A DNA stretch of 64,000 bases from Pycnopodia helianthoides (lineage: Eukaryota; Echinodermata; Asteroidea; Forcipulatida; Asteriidae). The DNA is taken from contig CM063253.1 of assembly GCA_032158295.1 (NCBI GenBank), positions 8,711,001 through 8,775,000 of the forward strand, given 5' to 3'. This document shows, piece by piece, positions 35,901-47,900 of the stretch (its first letter is position 1; the number at the start of each line of letters is the position of its first letter). The notes under the pieces were generated by a model, which saw only the letters and a program-made list of their open reading frames with translations, was not told the origin of the DNA and made no database searches. Made by a program: the position numbers and the translations under genes.

Positions 35901-38900
35901 AGGTCCTAAGAGGCGCATGAAAGAGGGATGTCATGGAAGCAAATACACATAATTATACACCAATGTGAGAGGCTGTAATGTCTACAAGATGTCGCTGATG
36001 CCCCCTTTAAAAAAAGAGAATCTTGACAACAAATGACACTCAGGTTGGCTTTGTGGTTTCCACCTCTATTTCCCCAGTTTGAATCCCAGAAAGGGAGCCT
36101 TGCATGTGGATTAGGTTTGAAAGGCAGGGTATACCATTGGTAATTATTCCAAAAAATAATGACCATGAAAACTCACTTGGCAAGGAGCACTGCAGCTGTT
36201 GATAATGTATAACATGTTGAGAAATGATTGTGGTTTAAGAGAGAGGGATTCAAAAACGTTTCCATCTGAGAAACGCTTCTGCATGAAACGTTTTTTTCAG
36301 ATTGTGTATTCCAATTACAGATTATTCTTCCTGCATGGACATAACCGCTCCAGATATTCGGTGATTTCTCAAAAACGTTACCACCGTTTGAAATAAAAAA
36401 TTTCACAAGGTTAGTTTTATTGTATATGTCTGCATTTGTTTAGGATTAAAACAATCGAACGGTTCCAAAAACCAAAGGTATACTTTGCCTTTAAAGGCCC
36501 TGTACACTATTGGTAAGATTGAAAAACACAAATGTTCACAGATTCACACAAAACTTACATGATTTAAAGTAAGTAATGGTAGAAAGGGTTCCTTAAAATA
36601 TGTCTGCCTAAAATGCTATCGTTTCTGAAAAAATGCGTAAAACAATAGTTTTTATCACGCGTGATAAAAACGTGATGTTTGTAAAAACAGAAAACACATA
36701 AGGTCTCTTTTCACTATTTTCTAGTGACCTCGATGACCCATTGAGCTCAAACTTTCACAGGCTTGTTTGTTCATGCATATGTTGAATCACACAAAATATG
36801 GACACTGACTTTGAGCTGTTACCAAAAGTGTACAATACCTTTAAGTCCCAACCAGTTTTTGTTTGGGTTTTCCTCTCTTTGGGGTTTTCCTCTCACCACA
36901 CATAACCATGGGGCTAAAAAAAAATGTCCATGATGTAGTACCATGATAAAACTGACTTTCCTTCATCATCTTCGCTGCACAGGTATCTTGAGACCTGTGG
37001 GTCACAGTTCTAGTTGCTTTTAAAGGTCCTTGGTTTCATTAATACCAGAAATAATATTCCCACCCTGTTGTCTGCTTCCGCTGTGCAAATCTAAAGCAGC
37101 TCTATTTAGTTGTAAGCTTGGGTTAGAAACAGAAGACAACCAGCCACTACAGCTATGTAAATGTTACACATTTCTTACGACTGGTTCCCTGCAAATTGTT
37201 GCTCACTTTGAAATTTCTTCTTTTTTTTCTAAGAGTGGACCTTTGATGGATGTGTTCACTGCACTACCCCAAGTTGGCTTTTCACCTTAACGTACGACAG
37301 CAAAATCTGAGACAACATTGACAGATGGTAAAGAATTGCAGCTCTCCCAATGCATTTAAAAGAAAATCTTTGTCTTCCTTCTCTTCTGTATACAAACATG
37401 TTTGTTTATCTCCACTGCAATGTTACACAAGAATTCCATGACTACATTTAGTTATTCACCAGTTACCAATTACCAGTTATTTGACTTTCCGAAGATCATT
37501 TTATAGACTTCTAAGGGGGGAGGGGGGGGCAATGGTTAGCAAAACACCTAATTTTCAAGGTCTAAATTGCCATTCTGAAAAGATTTCCTCTACCAAGAAA
37601 AAAAAAAACAATTGGGTTGCATCCAGAGTTATTTGTTTGTTTGTAAAAAAGTAACTTTCAAGGTTCAAAGGATTCGACAAACAAAGGCGACATTGTTCAC
37701 GTTTATTTTCGTGAAATCTCTCTTCAAGGTGTGGAATGGCAGCACATTTAGCGTTTTGGGGTTGACAAACTTTTACCCTCGAGGCACTTCTCAGCAACAC
37801 ATTAGGACAAGTTGATCTTACGACATGCTACTTACAATGTGAATGTGTATTCCATTTGTGCACGATTTGCCTGTGGTATCAGTTGCCAAGTTGTCAACCT
37901 TGATTAACGTGTACTTGTGTGTCATCTTAGCATGCTGCAGTCCAAAACAAACTTTATTTCAGAACACCACCCTATCCTGTTTGTTAAAGGCACTGGACAC
38001 GTTTGGTAATTGTCAAAGACCAGTATCCTCACTTGGTGTATCCCAACATATGCATAAAACAACAAACCTGTGAAAATTTGGGCTCATTTGGTCATCGAAG
38101 TCGCAAGAAAATAATGAAATAAAAAAACACCCTTGCTGCATAGAACTGTGTGCTTTTAAATGCAATTCAAATATTTTAGTGAGGAATTACCTCTTTCTCA
38201 AAAACTACATTACTTCAGAGGGAGTCATTTCTCACAATGTTTTATACTATCAGCAGCTATCAGGTGCTCTTCACCAAGTTAGTTTTTATGGTAATGTATT
38301 TCTGAAGTAATTACCTAAAGTATCCACATTACAGCCAGAGATGCAGTTGGTAGCCGCTGTCACCTCGCTAAACTTGGATGGATAGGATGTTCATGTTCAT
38401 GACAGTTTGTTGCTGTTTTCTCAGCAAGCAGACACTGTATTCAGCTGAAACACTCACATGTGACTTTTATTGTATCTTTCTTGATATTTTTGCCTATAAA
38501 TCAGCATTACGTTGACAAAAAACAAACGATGACCCTACCTGTAAGGTTAAATTACTACAAATGAACAGCCACTTTAGAGCCAACAAGTGACAAACCTCGG
38601 CGTGTAACCAATACAAACGCATGGGACATATTGACTTGCATGTACATGTACTAACAGAAAAGCTCACTGATTTAATTGTTGTTCCAGTAGCCAAGCTAAA
38701 CTGGCGTCTGTTGAACTACATACATGTATGTAATAAAGAACATGAACAGGCTGCATTTGTGACACTCCACTCTTCTTCTAATGTGCTTGGTCTGTTGATG
38801 CATGGGGTAGTTGATGTCTGCTGTTTTGGGTGTGTAAGGCAAGAGGGTAGAGGGTCAGGGGCTTGCTGGATAAACCTACCCTTCTTTTCTTGTTTTCTAT

Positions 38901-41900
38901 AAAGTAACTTGTTTTTTATTTGCTCTTGTATAAACACATTTTTTTAGTTTTGATATTGAATGTAAAATATTGTAATTCTTCAGCATAATTTGTAATGCTG
39001 TAAATTGTTATGTATATTTTCAGTGTTATGAGCGAGCTTGACAAAGCAAAATTCCATTTTATGGACAATACAAAACACTTAATTGAATTGAATTGAATTG
39101 AAAAACCAGAAGGAGAGAGACTGTGAAATGCCAAGTGTCCCGAAGTTACTGTCGTGGGTTGTAGATCTATGCTTTGTATCAGTGGAATTTTCAGCCACGG
39201 GGAGAAGTTGGGCAGGGGCAGGATAGTTTCCCCCTGGCAGCAAGTTTGATTTGTTTTTCTCCAAAGTTGTACATGTATATATGTACATGATGTGCATGTA
39301 TGGTGAAAGCAGTTATGAAAAAGTCAACCCTCGCAATAACTGATATCAATGTTTTCCCTCTTGGCTGTAAAACCTCTACATGTCCCCTTGTTTTTTTCTC
39401 CCCAGAAAATATCCTGGATCCCCTGCCCCCCACTGCCCCTGCTCAAAATAGAGTCTCCCTCTCCAGCTTGTTTGTTATTATCACTCACCCCCCCCCCCCT
39501 CCAAACGAAATAAGAAAATCGTAGCATCCCTTTAACTGATGTTTTCAATCACTAGTCAATAGCTGCTGGCTCGAGTGTCTACTTTGAAGAACAAAAAAAC
39601 AAGCTCCAAATTCAGACCAGGTCTTCGTGTCATTAAAGGTTACTCATTCAATTGCCGCCTGACGTCCTCCTCCCTCGTAAGGATGGGACGAAAAGATGAA
39701 ACATTCATTTGGCTCTAATTAGAAGTTATTGCGGTTGTCGTCGGCATATCGCGGTTTAGCTTTGTCCAGACAATCAAATGTTATTCATTAGGCTAAATGA
39801 GCAGGAGGACCGGGCTGATTATATTGAATGGCACAATTCTCTGGAACTCGTTACCAATAAATGAATAAATACGTCAACAAATTACTCAACCACTCGTTGA
39901 GATATGAGATGTTTTATGGGGGCGTGACTTTTTTTTTGGGGGGGACCACATCGCAGTGGTGACATTCAGGCGGCTAAAAAATACTTTTAAGTCACAAAAT
40001 TGAGAGTAGCTGCCTTTTCAGGGTTTATAACTAATTTGTTCTTCAGTTAAAAGACTTATGAGGCTGTGACTTAGTCTAACTGTGCTTGTCTGGCTCCCAA
40101 TCACTAAGTTTTCGGGAAATGACTTGAAGAGTGTACATTAACTTCCACAACATCCATTGATTTACGACAGAAGAGGCCAAGTGAAGCACACAATATGCAC
40201 AACAAATCCTTGCTAAGCACCCCCCCCCCAAAAAAAAAAAAAAAAAAACAATGTGATCTATACTGTTTATGGTTGGTTCCCTGCTAATGTTTTCTCAGCA
40301 AAAAAAATCATTTGCCAATATTTGCTAATGTCCTCTAAAGTTGTACTCAGCCACACTCATTCAATTTTCAACATCAATTTGGATACAAATTTTTTCAGGG
40401 AAATTAGACAAAATTATTGCACCAATATAAAATTGTTGTCACCCCCCCCCCCCAGGCTTATCTCTAAAAATGTCAAAAAAATTATATTCATGCATCATTC
40501 TTTGGCATTTGAAGGTGGTGATTCCACAAAGAAAATTAAATCCCCAAGAATGCATACTTTTACGAGGGTCTTAGTATAAACCCCACTTGTTCAAAGGTGG
40601 AAGACCCTGAGCCCACTAGGTGTTACATTTAAGAGCATTTACAGACTCTCTATTTCAATAGATTGAAGGAAAAAAACAGAAGGGCAGGGGTGTGATTATA
40701 CAAACACTGAAACATCCCAGGGAAATTGTTTATGGTCTCCCCCTGGTCTTAAAGATGAAGCCCAAGATCTTCTAGGGTGGTACATTTTTAGAGGATTTAC
40801 AGACTCTCCCCCATCACCGCAAATGTAAACTAGAACGTTTTACATTATTGTGGGCTACCTCTTCTTCTTCTTTTTTCCCTTTGTGTTCAGTTCCTGTGCT
40901 CAAGAAATATTGAGGTCAACAGGACATCTACATGAGCGAATCCTGAAATCGGAAGAAAAAAATCCTGACAACTCGCAGGTCTCGATAACATTCTAGAGCA
41001 TCGGAAGGTGAAGGGAGATTTTTTTAACAAAAAAAAACCTGAAAACACATGGGGGAAATTAAGACTAACCCTTCGAGCCCACTATCTGCCTTATTACCAT
41101 CCCTTGCTCAAGACAGCCCCCCCCCCCCAAAAAAGGCTTATCAAAATTATATGTTGTATAGATTTATATCACTATACCTAAGGGTGTTCCAAAAAGTGTA
41201 CAAGACACCGAATGAAAACATCAATAGGCGTCTTGAGGTATGAAGGATCTGGTGAGCAAGATCCTCATTTTTAAAGTTCACTTCCACTCCACCATAGGAG
41301 CAGCAGACACAGACTGGACACTACCCTTAGGATGTTTACCGGTCCAAACTTCTCATCAGTCATCCTTATACATATATTTTTGTATTAATTTTCCAATTTG
41401 GCTAACTTCGCTTCATATTATGCCAGACAGTGACGTACGGCAAGCTCTCAGACTGTTCAACTGATTTTGTTTCTTTGCCTTTAGGCCGAATAAATAAAAA
41501 AAACAGTTGATCGTCCTGACTTTTCCAAAATGAGGAGGATGAGGGCCTTTTTATTTTTTATTTTTTTATTTTTTTTCCAAAATTGACGCCAAAGACCATC
41601 TCGCAGCTCACCCAGGGCCAGGCCTGTGAGTGGACCCTTAAAAAAAGAGCTGAAACACTACATGATGTAAGAATGACCGTGGAACGTCAAGTGAGCGCGC
41701 GTCACGCATTTCGCTGGTTGAATTGGGGCACCCCATTGATTCAGTAACTAGGCTATTTTCACATTATTGTAGTTGTACATTATTGTTGCCAAGCATAGCT
41801 ATATCAGGCAAAATAAAATAAGAATAATAATTATTATTATTTTTTACCAGAAAAAAAGGGAAAAAAAATAATAAAAATGCAGCCTTAAAAAAAAGGATGC

Positions 41901-44900
41901 GGGCGGGGACGATCAACTGTTTTTTTCTTTTATTTGGCCTTAGCTCTCAATTACAAACTACACTATTCACATATCTACGGAGATATACTCTCCTCCGCTA
42001 AACTGTTCACAGCTTGAGAGAGATATGAAGAGAGTTTAAAGACAGTATTATCATGTAAATTTTCTCTGTAAATGTCAGGCATAGTGCAAATCGTATTAGC
42101 GGCCGGCTCTTCTTACAAGAGCTCCGTGACAACAAAAAAACACACGTCTTGGCGACGACGTAACGTGACCCTGAGTTGCAAGAAACCTCGCCTCCGTATC
42201 CAGATGGTGAGGAACACCCCACAAAAAAAAAGCAATCGTTGTCAGTTAAGCATCTCATAGCGATCACTCATATAGATCGGCATGGACAAGTCCGTCGATC
42301 AAGTTTCAATGGTAATTATTGTTACATACAGGAAATTTCGTCGAATCTATCTGATTTTCCGGGGGGTACTTACGTCTCGAGAGTTGCTCAGATATGTCTC
42401 CCGAGGCTGTCTCGAGGGTGATCAAGAGAGATGTATGTGTGTGAGAAGCAACACTTTATCTTCAAAAAGCAATCACTTCGAAATGGTTTTTCTCTGGAGA
42501 TGTATTTCCTTACCAGATTTGTCATTCGTATTTGTTTTTCTTCTTCTTTTTCTTCTTCTTGACTAAAAACATCATGAAATGAAAGCTTTACTTTGACAAA
42601 TTGCTTTCCACATATAGAAATTGAGAAATTTTTTGCATTATACTTCGTTTTTACAGAAGGTTTAGTATGAACACAGATTGTGGGTGCCCTAATATCAGTT
42701 ATTAAGTACATTTTACTTTGTAGCTCTAAAACTACAAAGTAGCGCTCTAAAACTACAAAGTAGCTTAATATATTGGAAGTGAGGTTTATATGTCACAATG
42801 GAATATTTCACTCCGCGGTAGTAGAATAAATAGCAAGACAAGTTCTCTAAAGAACAAATCTACACAGCAAGTAGATATTTTTACACATGGTGTTACCGCA
42901 AACCGAATATATATATGAAACATTTTCTTTCATCAAGTTTTTTTTAAAACAACCTGCAAATATTTGAAAGCCTTGTTATTGTTGTGATTTAGTAAAAAAA
43001 TCTTCATACAAGGAGGGAGTGGGGTCCTTCCTATGTGAATTAAAAAAATACTTTGATGGAAATTTTCGGAGAACACTTTTATAAAGTTTTATAAAAGTTA
43101 AAATTTCTAAATCAATGGTGATGACCCTATTACTTCATAGGGGAAAGAAGGCAATTGCCTCCATGCCGTGGACATTGCCTTGGTGCCCCTTGAAAGTAGT
43201 TATTTACATTTCTCTCATACGAATCAAAACTAAAGACCCAAAGTATCAGGCCTGTGGTGAGACAGAGTTTCCTGAATTGGCCAGGGGTTACAGTCTCACT
43301 ACTTGGAGACCAGGGGTCAATCTCACAAAACTCTTCCTGACTTAGGACTAGTCCTAGGCAATGCTAAGAGATATGACTAGTCCTAGGTACTGGTCCTAAC
43401 TTAGGACTAGTCCTATCTCTTAGCATTGCCTAGGACTAGTCCTAAGTTAGGAAGAGTTTTGTGAAATCGACCCCAGATTGCCTCCTCTACTGCCATCCTA
43501 AACACCAGAAGCACTGGGAACACCAACCACCGGAAGTTCTGTTCCTTCCATAACTGGCAATGTAGGAAGCGATCTATTGTTTATATAGTGGTTATTGTTT
43601 GATGGATGAAGGCTGGCTGGAATAAGCTATTTGCCAGTTTGATTGGAATTAAGTCTGGTACAATGACCTACTTAGTCACAAGTTAGCGCTTAAAGGAACA
43701 TTACAGAATCGGTAATTGTAAAATATACTTTTGATCACAGATTCACATAAAACTTACACGGTCTAATGAGGATGATAGTAGAAAACATCCCTTGAAATAT
43801 TTCTGTCTGAAATGTCATATTTGATGAGAAATGAATAAACTAATTTTCCGATTGGAGTTTATCGCTCAGTGAGCGTTTTATTCATTTGTTGAACCATAGA
43901 GTTGAACCTATATGATTTCATGCAAATGTGTAATCGGTTTTTCACTATTTTCTCGTGACCCAGATGGCCGATCGACCTCAAACTTCTACAGGTTTGTCAG
44001 TTTATGTATGTGGTCAATTACATAAAGTGCTGACACTGCCAGCAACTGTTTGTTAGCAAAAACCAATTCTGTAATGTTCCTTTAAACTTGAATTCCTCAG
44101 ACTGTAGAAACAGTTGCTATGTCAAATGGTTTGGGGGGGGGGGGACGCATTTGTACAGCAACCTCCAGATGAGCAAACCCTGGTACATTTGTGCCATAAA
44201 CACATTCATTCAGAATTGTGTATGGGTGTTTGCCTTCTCTAACGTAACTATGCAAAAGCTTGCCCCGAATCATGTGGCGTAGCAACCATCTCGACAGTCT
44301 GAGGAATTCAAATTTAAGCAGTAACTTGTGATCAAGCAAGTTATTGTACCAGACGTTATTCAAGTCTAACTCGCAAATGGCATAATGTGTTTTTTTTAAA
44401 TATTATTTACCTGTATTTATTATGCACTTTTTTTAAGCCAAGTATGCCCCTGAAAATGTCTTACAGTGTTATTGCCCCTGTTCTTCATCCCGTAAGACTT
44501 CCTAAAACCATTTCAACTCCTTAGGAGTATGCAGCACCAGCATTCGAATGGGCGCACATTTTGCTAATCATTCTCATGCAAGATATTTACACCTGGAAAA
44601 TGAGAAGCAATTATAGTAAAGTGTCTATCTCAAAGGCGCAGGTATCACAAGCGAGATTCTAGGGGGTCGATTTCACAAAGCACTAAGGTTCATCTTAAGA
44701 TGAGTGGTCAATATTACCATGGCGATTTGTCTTGTGACATCACACTTTGCTTAGCAATTAAGATTGATTCGCCATTAAGATCAATTTCAGCTCTTTGTGA
44801 AACCGACTCCAACCCACACTCCAGCGAGCTTAGTCAGCTCAGCCTCGACACACCCAGAAGATACATGAGCAGTCTCTATTTACAAGCTCCAACACGACAA

Positions 44901-47900
44901 GACCTTACAAAAATTGCCTGTTGAAATCATGAGTCCTAAACATACACAGTTTGAGTCTGGGTCTGTGTGTAAAGTCTAAGCCCCATAGATCAAGTCTAGG
45001 TCAAGTCCGAGTCCAAAATACTGTGAATGATATGTCCAAGTACTTCTCATTAAAAACAATCACTCAGGACTCGAATAAGACTTAAAGGCACTGGACTCGT
45101 TTGGTAAGTGTTTAAGACCAGTATTCTCACTTGGTGTATCCTAACATATGCATACAATTTTTAAAACCTGTAAAATTTTGGGCTCAATTGGTCATCGAAA
45201 TTGCAAGAGAATAATGAAAGAAAAAACACCCTTGTTGCATTACTCTGTGTGCTCACAGATGCATAATAAAAGCTCTCCATTACTCGTTACCAAGTAAGTT
45301 TTTATGCTAACAATTATTTTGAGTGCCTTTAAGTCCGAGTCATTGTAGAGGATAACTCAAGCCCAAGTCAATGTCATCCAAAACAACACTTGATTGACCC
45401 GAGTCTGGGTCAATCCCCCCAGCCCCCCCCCCAGTCAAATTTAACTGTCGTTGATAACTCAAGTCAAAAAGCAAATCCACCACTGCGCCAAGGCTCTGGT
45501 TGGATGTGAGAACACGACCATCGTTTCCCAAAGGCTAAGTTTAAATCGGTCATGAGTCATGCAAGTCATTGTTAATCAAAGTCTCTGTAAACATCACCTA
45601 CAGCCAATTCTATTGTACGTTGTCACTGCTTAGCGAGCAACAACAGCAGAATTGTTTGAGAGTCAAAGTCATAAATACATTTTTAAGAAGCCCTCCTCCT
45701 TTCGCTTATTAAGACAAACGTATAAAGGCAGGATATACTTTTGGTAATTGTCAAAGACTAGTATCCTCACTCGGTGTATCCCAACATGTGCTTAAAATAA
45801 CAAACCTGAATAAATTTGAACTCAATTGGTCATCGAAGTTGCAAGAAAATAATGATAGAAAAAACACCCTTGTTGCATAGAATTGTGTGCTTTCAAATGT
45901 CTGAGAATGAAGCCTTTCTCAGATTCAAATATTTCAGTGAAAAATCACCTCTTTCTCAAAAACTACATTACTTCAGAGGGAGTCATTTCTCACATTGTCT
46001 TATACTATCAGCAGCTCTCAGGTGCTCCTCACCAAGTAAGTTTGTATGGGTAATGTATTTCGTGAGTAATTACCAAAAGTATGCACTGCCTTTAAATAGC
46101 TTGGTGGAAAGTGCGTATGTGTGGATGGAAGGGGGGGAGCTCAATAGCTACCTTTCCAAAAGGTGTGTGGGGGTAGAGGGCACAACCCCCTGGCCCCCAA
46201 TAAATAAAAATGTTGACACGCTTTAAGTTCCCAGTCTTCGCCCAGCATCGATGTTCGCCATCCGTACGCAATAATTACACTCGGCTTATTTTTTCCACTC
46301 ACCCACATCGATTCCAGCGACGGCGAACCCCCTGGGTTCCTGCCTCATATCCTGGTCTACATTATTGATGACCAGTCTCTCTACACATCCTGAGAATCCT
46401 ACGCTGATGCCGACGTCGTTCAGCGCTGTGTAGTTACTATGCCCACCGAGGTACAACGGGCTACGCAGGGTAAGCTTCGAGTACAACCCCTAAAATAATA
46501 ATAGAGCAAGAACTCAATTAACTAACTGGTTTATCAAAGCCTTCTGCAGAAATTTTGTAAAATAAAAGTTTTGAATTTTACATCATATTATGTAGACTAT
46601 AAAAATTATCTTATGAATTGACCATCAGTTTAACAAAGCGCCCTCTCAGGCCGACAAAGGCATTTGATTGTTACTTTAAAAGTGATAACAGTAATTCGTT
46701 CGGAACAAATTACTTGCCTAGAAATAATTTATGTCAGCTCGTCAAACTGACCAAAGAATAATGTGATTGGGAATAAACTGTCATACAGTGTGCTCCACTA
46801 CACAACAATTACAGAGCAGCAATGAAGTTTATACTTATGCACCACGGAGAATAATTGTTTGCTCATTGAGGGACTGGATTACCAGCCCATATGCCATGCA
46901 GTGTGTAAGATTTACAACCGGTTCCCTGTTAAAGGCACAGTACACGTTTGGTAATGACTCTGAAAATAAATGGCAATAAAAACTTAATTGGTAAGAAGTA
47001 CAGCAGCGTTGGGTAGTATAATGAGCTTTGAGAAACTTTTAACTTCAAAGTACTACGGTTATGGAAAATATATCACTTTTTATTCCCCCAAATTTTGAAT
47101 CTGAGAAGCTTTTCTGTCAGACTGTGTATTCCTGTGGGGAATATTCTTCCTGCATGGAAATATTCGCTCCAGTTTTTCGGTGATATCTCAAAAACGCGAC
47201 CACCTTTTGAAGTGAAATTTTCACAGGTTAGTTTTATTGTATGGACCTACATTTATATATGATTAACACAATCAGTAGGCTCAAATTACTAAACGTGTAC
47301 TGTGCCTTTAAATTTTGCTTAGAACATAAATTAGTCTTGAACTCATTGCTTTCACTTTGGATGTGAATCTTCAAAGTGGATGTTCCGATCACGCTTCCTG
47401 TGGCTTTCGTGCCATGTTTTTTGTTTCTGGCGACATCTTTCCCAGTTCCCACAACCCAAGTAACCTGTATGACAGATGTAAATTCCCTCTGCTGCTGAGC
47501 CAGAGTACATAAATGTACACAACAAACGCTCACTTGTAAACTTACAAAAACTGTCTCCATCTTCCTACGCCTACGTAAACATTTCAAACATTAAAACATT
47601 CTTGCATGGATTCTCTATCTTACCGAGAAGTACAAATGACTACAAAGGACCAAAAGCATGCAATGACGTCTGCATAAATCTGATAAGATTTGGGAGTCAG
47701 GAGGTATACAGCTCAACTACTAGGGGGGGGGGGGGGGTGTTACAAGGTACTTATAGGGTTAATGCAGGTTGAGTCACAAGAACTAAGATGTTGTATGGGG
47801 GTATGAGAAAAGGATGAATAAAGCTGAGGTAAATACAAGGGATTTGGACATCAAATTGTGTACTCAGCGCTCTCCAAGTCCTGCACATAATAGAACCACA

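Larger units (their letters stand above)
30369..46302 (-). other. 15.9 kb intron, main repeat reservoir
   Basis: This intron separates the LG1 exon from the first EGF exon. It contains the nested element at 31960-34090, chained MITEs at 36117-36844 and 43690-44317, an inverted-repeat element at 41481-41943 and a long palindrome at 43313-43474. About 39640-39850 is a non-repeat island. A second EGF exon, expected by comparison with vertebrate perlecan, was looked for here and not found. Confidence 0.6.

Noticed and set aside
45816..46226. A 136-codon plus-strand open frame
   Set aside because: It lies mostly inside a family A MITE, and the similar frame at 51704-51943 is the same repeat.
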